DNA of 64,000 bases from Mesorhizobium sp. CA14 (GTDB lineage: Bacteria; Pseudomonadota; Alphaproteobacteria; Rhizobiales; Rhizobiaceae), in contig NZ_JAIUHR010000002.1 in NCBI RefSeq assembly GCF_020165195.1, positions 62,001 to 126,000 on the forward strand, in the 5' to 3' direction. Position numbers and translations under genes: made by a program. Within the stretch, counting starts at the first letter, position 1; each line of letters opens with the position of its first letter. This document shows positions 45,163 to 53,766 of this stretch, one piece after another. The notes beneath the pieces are model-generated. The model saw nothing but the letters and a program-made list of their open reading frames with translations. It was not told where the DNA came from and made no database searches.

Positions 45163-47076
45163 CTAGACATTCTCCTCGATGGTTTTCGGCCAGAACCAGG
45201 CGACCAGCACGATGGCGACGACGGGCGAACCCCAAGTAATCGCCCAGGGCGTGTAGATCGAGCCGATGAACGCGACGGCTGTGGCAAACGCCGCCAGAAA
45301 GGGCCAGATCGAGGGAGCCGGCGATTCCTCGCGAATGTCGGGCCGGGCTTCCCTGATGCTCGTCACGACCAGTTCGCGCTCATCAACCTTGAGGCCGCCG
45401 ACCACCACATTGTCGTCGCCCTGATCCCATAGCGGCGAGCCGCTTGTGACGCACGGAATGCGATCGAAATTCTGCGGCTGGGGCGGCGAACTGGTCGCCC
45501 ACTCCAACGTGTCGGCGCCCCAGGGATTGTCGCCGGCAAGGGCGCCGGAGCGGGCGCTGGCAATCATGTTGTAGAGCATGAGCAGAAAGCTTGCGAAGAA
45601 CAGCAGCGCGCCGGCGCTGGCGAGCAGGTTGAGCCCGCCCCAGCCCATCTCCGCGGGATAGGTGTAGACCCTGCGCGGCATGCCATGCAGGCCGAGCAGG
45701 TGCATCGGAAAAAAAGTGATGTTGAAACCGCAGAAGGCGAGGACGAACTGCCATTTGCCGAGCCGCTCATCCATCAGCCGGCCCGTCACTTTCGGGAACC
45801 AGTAATAGACGGCCGCGACAAGCGGAAAGACGGTGCCGCCTATAAGCACGTAATGGAAATGGGCGACGACGAAATAGGTGTCGTGCACCTGCGTATCGAT
45901 CGGCACCGACGCCAGCATCACGCCAGAGAGCCCGCCGGCGACAAAGATGAAGAAGAAACCGAGCACGAAGATCAACGGCGTCTTGAGCACCGGCTTGCCG
46001 TCCCAGAGCGTCGCGATCCAGCAGAATATCTGGACCCCGTTCGGAATGGCTATAGCCATGCTGGAGGCGGTGAAGAATGCGGCGCCGATTTCAGGCAGGC
46101 CGGTCACGAACATGTGGTGAACCCACAAGCCAAAGGACAAAAAGCCGATCGCGATCAGCGACAGCACCATCGGCAAATAGCCGAAGACCGGCCGCCGGGA
46201 GAATGTCGCCACGATCGCCGACACGAAAGCGGTTCCAGGCAGGAAGATGATGTAGACTTCGGGGTGACCAAAGAACCAGAAAAGGTGCTGCCAAAGCAGC
46301 GGATCGCCGCCCGCGTCCGGATTGAAAAACTGCGTGCCCACCAGCCGCTCCATGATCAGCATAGACGAGGCGAGCATGATCGCCGGCATGGCGAAGATGA
46401 TGATGAAGGAATGGACAAGCATCGTCCACACGAAGAGTGGAATGCGGTCGAGCGTCATGCCCGGCGCGCGCTGCTTCAGGACTGTGACGACGATCTCCAC
46501 CGAGACTGCGAGCGCTGCGACTTCGGTAAAAGTGATCATCTGCGCCCAGTAGTCCGGCCCCTTGCCCGGAGTGAAATTCAGATTTGCGAGCGGCACATAG
46601 GAGAACCAGCCGACATCAGGGCGGATGCTCAACGCGAAGCCGCCCCACAACATCAGGCCGCCGAACAGATAGACGTAATAGGAGAAGGCATTGAGGCGCG
46701 GAAAGGCGATGTTGCGGGTGCCGACCATGAGTGGCACCAGATAGACGGCGAACGCCTCGCCGACCGGCACCCCGAACAGGAACATCATCGTTGTGCCATG
46801 CATGGTGAAAAGCTGGTTGTAGAGCTCGGCGTCGACGAGGTGGCTGTCCGGCCGCGCGAGCTGCAGCCGCATGATGATCGCCATGATGCCGCCGGCCAAC
46901 AGGAAGACGAAGGCAGTGACGGCATAGCGGATGCCGATGATCTTGTGATCGACTGTCGAGAGAATGCCGATCAGACCACGCGCCGAGCCCCAGGTCCTGC
47001 TCAGCCTTGCGCGCAGTTCCTCGTCACCCAGATCGGTGTCGCGGGTCTCGTGACGTTCTTCGATCGCCGGGCTCAT
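45163..47076 (-). CDS. ctaD: Cytochrome c oxidase subunit I (aa3/caa3 type)
   Basis: A 637-residue catalytic subunit. The CuB site WFFGHPEVYIIFLPG, with the His-Tyr pair and the Glu of class A1 oxidases, and the haem segment VAHFHYVLIGG are intact; about 12 TM helices plus two extra C-terminal ones after LLMLYNMIAS. It reduces O2 and pumps protons. ATG 47076 (MSPAIEERHE) is chosen; it overlaps coxB by 4 bp. Low-affinity counterpart to the cbb3 oxidase at 9.3-12.7 kb. Confidence 0.95.
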   Translation of the reverse strand: MSPAIEERHETRDTDLGDEELRARLSRTWGSARGLIGILSTVDHKIIGIRYAVTAFVFLLAGGIMAIIMRLQLARPDSHLVDAELYNQLFTMHGTTMMFLFGVPVGEAFAVYLVPLMVGTRNIAFPRLNAFSYYVYLFGGLMLWGGFALSIRPDVGWFSYVPLANLNFTPGKGPDYWAQMITFTEVAALAVSVEIVVTVLKQRAPGMTLDRIPLFVWTMLVHSFIIIFAMPAIMLASSMLIMERLVGTQFFNPDAGGDPLLWQHLFWFFGHPEVYIIFLPGTAFVSAIVATFSRRPVFGYLPMVLSLIAIGFLSFGLWVHHMFVTGLPEIGAAFFTASSMAIAIPNGVQIFCWIATLWDGKPVLKTPLIFVLGFFFIFVAGGLSGVMLASVPIDTQVHDTYFVVAHFHYVLIGGTVFPLVAAVYYWFPKVTGRLMDERLGKWQFVLAFCGFNITFFPMHLLGLHGMPRRVYTYPAEMGWGGLNLLASAGALLFFASFLLMLYNMIASARSGALAGDNPWGADTLEWATSSPPQPQNFDRIPCVTSGSPLWDQGDDNVVVGGLKVDERELVVTSIREARPDIREESPAPSIWPFLAAFATAVAFIGSIYTPWAITWGSPVVAIVLVAWFWPKTIEENV

Positions 47077-47891
47077 TGCGAATGCTCCGAAAGGGCGGCG
47101 AATGGAGACGATGCCGCGGAAGCAAAGACACTTTGCTTCGCAAGATGAGCCATCGACCTTGCCGGCGCGGCTTGCTTTGCGCGCCAGCGTTCGAATTCGC
47201 TCGGCTCCAGCGCCACCACGAAGATCGCCATATGCGCATGCTGCTGGCCGCAGAATTCGGCACACTGGCCGCGGTACACGCCGGGCTTATCCGCTTGGAT
47301 GCGGAGTTCATTGCTTTTGCCCGGAATGAGATCGAGCTTGCCGGCAAGGCTCGGTATCCAGAACGAGTGGATCACGTCACCCGTGGTGAGCTTGATGTCG
47401 ACCGCGCTGCCTACCGGAATGCGAATCTCGTTTGCCGTTTCGAAACCGTTGTTTCCTTCGTAGCGGACCTGCCACCACCACTGGTGCCCTATGACTGATA
47501 TTGTCACGGCCGCCCCGGCCCCATCCCCGAAAACCGCCCTTTGTCCGTCGAAGCTGAGCACGGCCAGGCCGGAGAGAATGATGACGGTCGATGTCAGCAT
47601 CGCAGCAAAGGCGATACGCACCGGCCGTTTGACGGCTGGATGCGCTTGCGCCGGTTCGCCGCGACTATCTCGCCGGCGTGTCAGCGCGAAGAACAACCCG
47701 GCCATGGTGACCAGCCAGACGAGTCCGAGCACGGCCGTGAAGATCCAGAACAGAACAGCCAGGGCGTCGGCCCGCTCGCCGTGCGGATTGAGCGCCGACT
47801 GCACACCGGTGCAGCCAGAGGCGAGCGCGGATCCGCCGGCGGCAGCCGTGAGGCTGGCCAACGCCCGCCAATTGGGGGCTCTTCGAAACAG
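47073..47891 (-). CDS. ctaC: Cytochrome c oxidase subunit II (start uncertain)
   Basis: A periplasmic CuA subunit: lipoprotein-like segment LTAAAGGSALASGC, two TM helices (AVLFWIFTAVLGLVWLVTMA and the next), IGHQWWWQVRY, and the CuA site CAEFCGQQHAHM. No good ATG exists: the only in-frame ATG (48152) would add 87 unlikely residues. CTG 47891 gives MFRRAPNWRALASL, an ideal signal start, but is a rare codon; TTG 47858 is another option. Overlaps coxA by 4 bp. Confidence 0.85.
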   Translation of the reverse strand: MFRRAPNWRALASLTAAAGGSALASGCTGVQSALNPHGERADALAVLFWIFTAVLGLVWLVTMAGLFFALTRRRDSRGEPAQAHPAVKRPVRIAFAAMLTSTVIILSGLAVLSFDGQRAVFGDGAGAAVTISVIGHQWWWQVRYEGNNGFETANEIRIPVGSAVDIKLTTGDVIHSFWIPSLAGKLDLIPGKSNELRIQADKPGVYRGQCAEFCGQQHAHMAIFVVALEPSEFERWRAKQAAPARSMAHLAKQSVFASAASSPFAALSEHSQ

Positions 47892-47966
47892 AGGAAATAC
47901 AGCATCCGGAACTCGCCGGTCCCGTTCCGTGTTGAGGGCTTCGTAGAGTCCCGAAGAGGCTGAGCC

Positions 47967-48083
47967 GTGAGTCTGAAACGCGATACCAGGATTTTTCGCG
48001 AACCCGGATTCTACGTTGCGACACTCCTCGCCTTCTGCCTGATCGGCGGCGTTCTTCTGTTCTGCGGCATCTACGCGCCATAG
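47967..48083 (+). CDS. Possible single-TM micro-protein (38 residues)
   Basis: GTG 47967 with GAGG 7 bp upstream opens a frame reading MSLKRDTRIFREPGFYVATL then a strong TM helix and GIYAP. Basic start, one helix and clean stop look gene-like. It is divergent from coxB, overlapping the implausible long coxB extension; small oxidase-associated subunits of this shape exist but similarity is not shown. Confidence 0.4.
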   Translation: MSLKRDTRIFREPGFYVATLLAFCLIGGVLLFCGIYAP

Positions 48084-48217
48084 CTGCGACGAGGTGCCGG
48101 GACAAGCTGCAGTCCCGAAATTGCATGTCTCGTGAGGCCACCGGAAGTGCATTCAGCCTGGTTCACCCGCAAAGGATGCTTCAGCCGGCTGTCTGCTCAG
48201 GCCGTCTGTGCGCTGTT

Positions 48218-48244
48218 GGAACTGGCAGGATGGGATAAAGTTCC
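48218..48244. promoter_or_regulatory. Palindromic EcfG-type promoter inside the cox operon
   Basis: GGAAC, 17 bp, GTTCC: matches on both strands. On the minus strand it could start a transcript for coxBAC-ctaG; on the plus strand it would run antisense to the trihaem cytochrome gene. Confidence 0.55.
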
Positions 48245-48313
48245 TTGAACCGATTTCGAGGCGCGCCCTGGGCGGCAGGCGCTCTCGGCTCGGCAATGCC
48301 TCCGGGCGACGTA

Positions 48314-49483
48314 TTATGGTGGTTGCTGAGAATTTTCTGCCCGTTTGGAAAAATAGGCCGATACCGCCCGTATATCATCGTCGGTGAGGCGTTGGGCGGC
48401 AGTCGCCATGATATGCCAGAATGGCGTGCCGCCTCGGCTCTCGGACCGGAACAGCTTCAATTGTTGTTCAAGGTAAGCGGCGTGCTGACCGTCGAGGCGC
48501 GGATAGATCGGATTTTTGTCGGAGCCGATGTGACAGCCGGCGCAGGCAGGCACGTTCCGCTCCGGAATTCCGGCTTCTGCGATTTGCCGTCCGCCGTTGA
48601 TCACCTCCGCCGGGATTTGATCGTGTTCCCCCGAGGCCGGTGGCAGCGTCGCAAAATACCGGGCAAGCGCGGCCATTTCGTCAGGAGCTATTCCTGTCAC
48701 CGGCAGAGCCATGAAGCCGCTCGTGCGGTCTCCTTTGGCATAGGCCTGGAGGCTAGCGAGCAGGTAAGCTTCTTTCTGTCCGGCCAGCGCGGGCACGGCG
48801 TCACCCCTCCCCTCGCCGTCGCCTCCGTGGCAGCGCACGCAGTCGGAGATCACATCCGGGGTGGCGGGTTGCCTATCGCTGTCAGTTGCATCGCTGCCAT
48901 TCAAGGCAAGCACCCGAAATTCATTCGGATCGAGCTTTGGGAGTTCCCGCAGGAAAGCAACCATTGCCCAGACCTCGTCATCGCGGTCGCGGGCCGGCCA
49001 GGCGGGCATGCCGGTGAACCGTATTCCATGCTTGACGATCCGAAAAAGCTGGGCGTCGGTCCAATCTCCGACCGTGAGCGCAAGATCCGGCGGTTGCGGA
49101 AGCATCCGCAGCACCGCCGGCGAGCGGAGCTCGCCAGGTGCGCCGTGGCAGATCGCGCAGCCTCGCGCAAAATGTCCGGCTGCCGCCGGGAGCCCCCGCC
49201 GGTCGAGCGTTTTCGGCGCGTCGACGGCCAACGCATAAGTGCGGACGGCCGAGCGCATGGCGAGTTGAAGGAACCAGGCCGTCACCTTCCAATGGCCGCT
49301 GCTGGCGCCGACGTTGAAAAAGCCGATCCATGCCCCAAGCAACAGGACGACGGGCAAACCGATGGCGCCGAATACGACATGCTTCAGGCGGATCATCATC
49401 GGCTGGTTCGCCACGCGAACGACGTCTTCTTCGGCAGTGGCATTGGACGACGCTGTCCCGGATTCGGCACGAGAACCGGGCAT
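48314..49483 (-). CDS. Membrane-anchored trihaem cytochrome c
   Basis: A 389-residue protein with one N-terminal TM helix (about 36-56) and three cytochrome c domains, haem motifs Cys109-Cys112-His113 (CAICH), Cys215-Cys218-His219 (CVRCH) and Cys314-Cys317-His318 (CAGCH). It is likely an electron donor to the adjacent aa3 oxidase; the last two domains resemble the dihaem c4 type. ATG 49483 overlaps the preceding stop (TGATG); GTG 49486 is possible. Confidence 0.9.
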   Translation of the reverse strand: MPGSRAESGTASSNATAEEDVVRVANQPMMIRLKHVVFGAIGLPVVLLLGAWIGFFNVGASSGHWKVTAWFLQLAMRSAVRTYALAVDAPKTLDRRGLPAAAGHFARGCAICHGAPGELRSPAVLRMLPQPPDLALTVGDWTDAQLFRIVKHGIRFTGMPAWPARDRDDEVWAMVAFLRELPKLDPNEFRVLALNGSDATDSDRQPATPDVISDCVRCHGGDGEGRGDAVPALAGQKEAYLLASLQAYAKGDRTSGFMALPVTGIAPDEMAALARYFATLPPASGEHDQIPAEVINGGRQIAEAGIPERNVPACAGCHIGSDKNPIYPRLDGQHAAYLEQQLKLFRSESRGGTPFWHIMATAAQRLTDDDIRAVSAYFSKRAENSQQPP

Positions 49484-49935
49484 CACTGCAAGGCTTTCAA
49501 ATATCGCGCGATCGTCTGGATTTCGGTTTGCGGCAGCATGTCGAACGCCGGCATTTTCACGCCTGGCTTGAACAGATCAGGGCGAGCGACGAAACGTGCA
49601 AAGGCTTCCTCGGTGTTCGGCAGGACCCCGGCGCCGATCGCTGTTCGCGATCCGACATGGGAAAGGTCCGGACCAATCGTCCCGCGGGCCTCGGTGCCTC
49701 TTATGGTATGGCATGCACCGCAACCATTGCTCAGGAACAGCGACAACCCGCTGCCCGGCGGGTCTTGGGATGCGGTTGGGTTCGAGGATTGCGGCGCAGC
49801 GGGAGCCACGGGCTCGATCGCAGGTTTGACGACCTTCGCTTGTTGATGCCCGAGTTCCTCGGCTGCGACCCAGCTGCTGCCATAGGCAAGAAACCAAAAT
49901 GCGAAGCCCAGCGGAAGGCCGGCGTTTGCTGACAT
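49483..49935 (-). CDS. Monohaem cytochrome c
   Basis: A 150-residue exported cytochrome c. Signal peptide to about residue 25 (WVAA), a Pro/Ala linker (35-60), then LFLSNGCGACHTIRGTEARG with haem Cys72-Cys75-His76, GPDLSHVGSR, and the distal Met in PGVKMPAFDML. First gene of the cox operon; its ribosome-binding site (GGGAGCG) lies in the promoter-proximal copy of a 20-bp tandem repeat. Confidence 0.9.
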   Translation of the reverse strand: MSANAGLPLGFAFWFLAYGSSWVAAEELGHQQAKVVKPAIEPVAPAAPQSSNPTASQDPPGSGLSLFLSNGCGACHTIRGTEARGTIGPDLSHVGSRTAIGAGVLPNTEEAFARFVARPDLFKPGVKMPAFDMLPQTEIQTIARYLKALQ

Positions 49936-49940
49936 GACAA

Positions 49941-49980
49941 TCGCTCCCGCGCTTTAACTTTCGCTCCCGCGCTTTAACTT
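49941..49980. repeat. Two perfect tandem copies of a 20-bp unit
   Basis: Unit TCGCTCCCGCGCTTTAACTT occurs twice head to tail. On the minus strand it holds the ribosome-binding site (proximal copy) and the -10 GTT of the EcfG-type promoter (distal copy). Confidence 0.9.
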
Positions 49981-50000
49981 TGCAGGATGGGCGAGGTTCC
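49976..50000 (-). promoter_or_regulatory. EcfG-type promoter of the cytochrome c/cox operon
   Basis: On the minus strand GGAAC (50000-49996), 17 bp, GTT (49978-49976), 41 bp before ATG 49935. Confidence 0.7.
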
Positions 50001-50085
50001 GTTCCAGCAGGCGCGCCCTTCTCGGTTCGGCAGCACCGCGCCGTCGTAAGCGCTGACCAGCGATCCGCAATTTTTCCGTCGGCAA

Positions 50086-50110
50086 GGAACATTCCTGGGC
50101 GGTCCCAGTT
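50086..50110 (+). promoter_or_regulatory. EcfG-type promoter heading sugar cluster half B
   Basis: GGAAC-N17-GTT, 43 bp before GTG 50154. It is back to back with the cox promoter, 85 bp away. Confidence 0.7.
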
Positions 50111-50153
50111 CGGCGGCAAGGAACATACCCCCAACAGCAGAGGCGGCGGTTTC

Positions 50154-51257
50154 GTGACATCGAAAAAGGTTCGCATCGGCATCGTCGGTGTCGGCAATTG
50201 CGCATCCTCCCTCGTGCAAGGCCTCACCTACTATCGCCAGGCAGAAAGCAACGAGCCGATCCCCGGACTGATGCATGCCGATCTCGGCGGCTACCACGTC
50301 GACGACGTCGAAGTCGTCTGCGCCTTCGATGTCGCGAAGGACAAGGTTGGGCGCGATGTGGCCGAGGCGATCTACAGCGCGCCCAACAACACCTTCCGCT
50401 TTGCCGATGTGGCGCCGATCGGCGTGCGAGTGCACCGCGGACCGACCCTCGACGGCATCGGCAAATACCTGCGCGATATCGTCGAGGAAGCGGATGAACC
50501 GGTCGCCGACGTGACCGCGAGGCTTCGGGAAAGCGGAGCCGAGGTGCTGGTGTCCTATCTGCCCGTCGGATCGGAAGCGGCCACCCGCTTCTATGCCGAA
50601 TGTGCGCTGGCAGCCGGATGCGCCTTCGTCAACTGCATACCGGTCTTTATCGCTTCGCGGCCGGAATGGCGCCGGCGTTTCGAGGAGCGTGGCCTGCCCC
50701 TTGTCGGCGACGACATCAAGAGCCAGGTCGGCGCGACCATCGTCCATCGGCTGCTCGCCAATCTCTTCCGGGAGCGCGGGGTGCGCATCGACCGCACTTA
50801 CCAGCTCAATTTCGGCGGCAACACCGACTTCCTCAACATGCTGGAGCGGGAGCGGCTGGAATCCAAGAAAATCTCCAAGACGCAGTCCGTCACCAGCCAG
50901 ATCGATATTCCGCTCGAGCCGGGCAACATCCATGTCGGACCCAGCGACCACGTGCCTTGGCTCACCGATCGCAAATGGGCCTATATCCGCGTCGAGGGCA
51001 CGACGTTCGGGGGCGTGCCGCTGAATGCCGAGCTCAAGCTGGAGGTCTGGGATTCGCCGAATTCCGCCGGCGTGGTGATCGATGCCGTGCGCTGCGCCAA
51101 GCTGGCCCTCGATCGCGGCATTGCCGGCGCGCTCACGGGGCCTTGCAGCTATTTCATGAAGTCGCCGCCGGAGCAGTTCACCGATGCCGAGGCCCGCCTG
51201 CGCACGCTCGCCTTCATCGCCGGCAGGGACGAGCCGATGCTCGACGCAGCCGAATGA
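50154..51257 (+). CDS. ino1: Inositol-3-phosphate synthase
   Basis: A 367-residue enzyme converting glucose 6-phosphate to myo-inositol phosphate with [19 protein letters not shown] is the NAD site; [38 protein letters not shown] and [12 protein letters not shown] are signatures of the compact bacterial/archaeal MIPS, with the catalytic Lys residues of DDIKSQ and SKKISKT. GTG 50154 is the start. Enteric inositol phosphate would feed the half-B sugar pathway. Overlaps the phosphatase gene by 4 bp. Confidence 0.93.
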   Translation: MTSKKVRIGIVGVGNCASSLVQGLTYYRQAESNEPIPGLMHADLGGYHVDDVEVVCAFDVAKDKVGRDVAEAIYSAPNNTFRFADVAPIGVRVHRGPTLDGIGKYLRDIVEEADEPVADVTARLRESGAEVLVSYLPVGSEAATRFYAECALAAGCAFVNCIPVFIASRPEWRRRFEERGLPLVGDDIKSQVGATIVHRLLANLFRERGVRIDRTYQLNFGGNTDFLNMLERERLESKKISKTQSVTSQIDIPLEPGNIHVGPSDHVPWLTDRKWAYIRVEGTTFGGVPLNAELKLEVWDSPNSAGVVIDAVRCAKLALDRGIAGALTGPCSYFMKSPPEQFTDAEARLRTLAFIAGRDEPMLDAAE

Positions 51258-51850
51258 CCACGATCTTCTTCCTCGTCCGGCATGCCGCGCATGACGATGT
51301 CGACCGCTGTTTGGCCGGCCGTCTAGAGGATATGGACCTTGGCCGCGCCGGCCAGGTGCAGGCGCTGCAGCTTGCGCGGCGCATGGCGAAGGAGCCGCTT
51401 GCCGCGATCTTCAGCAGTCCGCGCAAGCGCACCTTGGAAACAGCGAAACCGATCGCCATCGCCTGCAACGTCGAGCAGATCGCGATCTGCCAGGAATTGG
51501 ACGAGATCGACTACGGCGCGTGGTCCGGCAAGACGTTTGAAGAGCTGAATGGCGATGCCGCCTGGCGAATATGGAATGACCAGCGCCAGAGCGCACGCAC
51601 GCCCGGCGGCGAGACCATGCAGGACACGCAGCAGCGGGTTATCGGCCTGATGGATGCGCTGCGCCGGCAGACCCCCAACCAGTATGTTGCGCTGATCAGC
51701 CATGCGGACGTCATCAAGGCCGCCGTGTGCAAGGTCCTCGGCCTTCAGCTGGGCGATTGCTTCCGCTTCGACGTCGAACCCGCATCGATCACCACAATCG
51801 TTCATGGCGACTGGGGTTCGAAGCTCATTCGCCTGAATGAAGTCGCTTGA
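51254..51850 (+). CDS. Histidine phosphatase family protein
   Basis: A 198-residue cytosolic branch-1 histidine phosphatase. FLVRHAAHD contains the nucleophilic His (RHG-type, with Ala for Gly), [14 protein letters not shown] the second Arg, the acid Glu is in [12 protein letters not shown] and the second His in [10 protein letters not shown]. Next to inositol-phosphate synthase, it may dephosphorylate the inositol phosphate or a sugar phosphate. Translationally coupled to ino1. Confidence 0.88.
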   Translation: MTTIFFLVRHAAHDDVDRCLAGRLEDMDLGRAGQVQALQLARRMAKEPLAAIFSSPRKRTLETAKPIAIACNVEQIAICQELDEIDYGAWSGKTFEELNGDAAWRIWNDQRQSARTPGGETMQDTQQRVIGLMDALRRQTPNQYVALISHADVIKAAVCKVLGLQLGDCFRFDVEPASITTIVHGDWGSKLIRLNEVA

Positions 51851-51862
51851 CGGAGCAGCCCG

Positions 51863-52963
51863 ATGCGGATGGCGATCTTCGGCCTTACTGTCACCTCCTC
51901 ATGGGGAAACGGGCATGCCACGCTCTGGCGCGGGCTGATACGCGCATTGGCGCCGCTCGGCTGGCGCATCAGCTTCTTCGAACGCGACACGCCCTACTAC
52001 GCCGGCGCAAGGGATCTCGATCACCTCGATGGTGGCGAGATCGTGCTCTATACGTCTTGGGACGACATCGCGCAGGCCGCGGCCAACGTGGTCCGGGAAG
52101 CCGACGTTGTGATCGTTACGTCCTATTGCCCGGATGCAGTTGAAGCCTCGCACCTGGCGCAAGAGTGCTGTCGCGGGTTGAAGGTGTTCTACGATCTCGA
52201 CACCGCGGTGACGCTGGCGCGTATCGAACAAGGCGACCAGCCATCCTATTTCGGCCCGGAAGGTCTTCGCGATTTCGACCTGGTGCTGAGCTATACCGGC
52301 GGCCCGGCGCTCGATGCGCTAAAGACCATGCTGGGCGCGCGTCTGGTGCTGCCGCTCTATGGTCATGTCGATCCCGACCGCCATCGGCCGGCGCAGCCCA
52401 GGCCCGAATTCGCCGGCGATCTGTCCTATCTCGGCACCTATGCCCAAGATCGCCAGCCGAGCGTCGAGAAATTGCTGGTCGCGCCAGCTCTGCGCATGCC
52501 GGATCGCCGCTTCGTCATCGGCGGCGCGCAATATCCTCAGGATTTTCCGTGGAGCGACAACATCTTCTTTGTCAGGCATCTGCCGCCTGCCGACCATCCG
52601 GCCTTCTTCTGCTCGTCGCGCCTGACCCTGAACGTCACCCGCGAAGCGATGGCGCGCAAGGGCTGGTGTCCGTCGGGCCGGTTGTTCGAAGCGGCAGCCT
52701 GCGGCGCGGCGATCATTTCCGACGACTGGCCAGGCCTCGACAGCTTCTTCGAGCCTGGCAAAGAGATCCTGCTTGCACATTCTACCGAAGACGTGGTCGC
52801 CGCGCTCGGTTTGCCGGATACCGAGCTCGAGACGCTGCGCCGCCGGGCCCGCGAGCGCGTTCTCGATGAACACACATCGACGCGACGCGCCGCGGAACTG
52901 GATCGGATCCTGAGCGAGGCCGCTGGGGCGCAAGCAGGCGAAGCCATGAAGGAAGCCGTCTGA
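51863..52963 (+). CDS. Glycosyltransferase, CgeB-like (4)
   Basis: A 366-residue GT-B-like enzyme closely related to 40886-41989: both have SSWGNGHAT near the start, DLSYLGTYAQDRQ / DLGYLGTYSPDRQ in the middle and RLFEAAAC with SDDWPGLDSFF / SDRWPGLDSFF at the donor site. It starts 12 bp after the phosphatase and shares its last base with the next ATG. Confidence 0.84.
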   Translation: MRMAIFGLTVTSSWGNGHATLWRGLIRALAPLGWRISFFERDTPYYAGARDLDHLDGGEIVLYTSWDDIAQAAANVVREADVVIVTSYCPDAVEASHLAQECCRGLKVFYDLDTAVTLARIEQGDQPSYFGPEGLRDFDLVLSYTGGPALDALKTMLGARLVLPLYGHVDPDRHRPAQPRPEFAGDLSYLGTYAQDRQPSVEKLLVAPALRMPDRRFVIGGAQYPQDFPWSDNIFFVRHLPPADHPAFFCSSRLTLNVTREAMARKGWCPSGRLFEAAACGAAIISDDWPGLDSFFEPGKEILLAHSTEDVVAALGLPDTELETLRRRARERVLDEHTSTRRAAELDRILSEAAGAQAGEAMKEAV

Positions 52964-53763
52964 TGCTGGGTATCGTACCTGCCGCCGGGCGGGGCAGTCG
53001 CATTCAACCGCTTGGCTTTTCCAAGGAACTGCTGCCTGTAGGCAGCCGAATGGACGGGCACACCGAACGTCCCTGCGCCGTCAGCGAATATCTGGTGCGC
53101 AGGATGGTGCGTAACGGGGTCGACAGAATCTGCTTCGTCATCGGTTCGGGTAAATCGGATATCCTCGAATATTATGCGGCCGGCTATGACAGAGCTGCCG
53201 CAATTTTCGTGGCGCAGCCCTCTCCGGTCGGCCTTTGCGACGCGATCTTCCGCGCCGAGCCGCTCGTCCCGTCGGAAGAGACGGTCCTGATCGGGCTCCC
53301 GGATACGATCTGGTTTCCGGAGGACGGCTTTTGCCGTCTTGCGGAGGACCGGCTGTCGTTCCTGCTGTTTCCTGTAGACCGCCCCGAGCTTTTTGACGCC
53401 GTGCTCGTCGATCAGGATAGCCGGGTCGAGCAGATCCAGGTCAAACAGCGGAACGCGGCAACGGAGTGGGTCTGGGGTGCATTCAAAATGCCGGGCAGCA
53501 TCTTTCACCGGCTTGCAGCTCTCTGGCGCGAGCGGGACGGTCGCGACGAGTATTTCGGCACGCTGGTCAATGCCTATCTGGCCGCCGGTGGCGAAGCCTG
53601 GGGCGTGAAGGCGGGCACCGCCTACGTCGACGTCGGGACGTTCAACGGCTACCGCACGGCGCTCCGATTGCTTGAAAACAACAACATAGCGGAAGAAGGC
53701 ACGCCAATAACCGTGCCTTCAGGCCGCTCGCCGGTACCGACCTTGCCTGGCGAAGGAGGTTGA
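52963..53763 (+). CDS. Sugar nucleotidyltransferase (glucose-1-phosphate thymidylyltransferase-like)
   Basis: A 266-residue nucleotidyltransferase. PAAGRGSRIQPL and SKELLPVG form the NTP-binding signature; the metal-binding Asp is in LIGLPDTIWF, and the GTAYVDVGTFNGY segment is near the end. It activates a sugar-1-phosphate with an NTP. The short length lacks the C-terminal beta-helix of GlmU or GlgC. Starts on the TGATG overlap. Confidence 0.87.
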   Translation: MLGIVPAAGRGSRIQPLGFSKELLPVGSRMDGHTERPCAVSEYLVRRMVRNGVDRICFVIGSGKSDILEYYAAGYDRAAAIFVAQPSPVGLCDAIFRAEPLVPSEETVLIGLPDTIWFPEDGFCRLAEDRLSFLLFPVDRPELFDAVLVDQDSRVEQIQVKQRNAATEWVWGAFKMPGSIFHRLAALWRERDGRDEYFGTLVNAYLAAGGEAWGVKAGTAYVDVGTFNGYRTALRLLENNNIAEEGTPITVPSGRSPVPTLPGEGG

Positions 53764-53766
53764 CCC

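Noticed and set aside
45685..47148. A 487-codon plus-strand open frame
   Set aside because: Antisense to coxA, rich in His/Asp/Glu/Arg as expected from reversing a membrane protein gene.
47909..47934. EcfG-type promoter before the 38-residue ORF
   Set aside because: GGAAC-N18-GTT, one base too long.
48245..49846. A 533-codon plus-strand open frame
   Set aside because: It is antisense to the two c-type cytochrome genes, has no domain-like sequence and follows from codon bias of the high-GC opposite strand.
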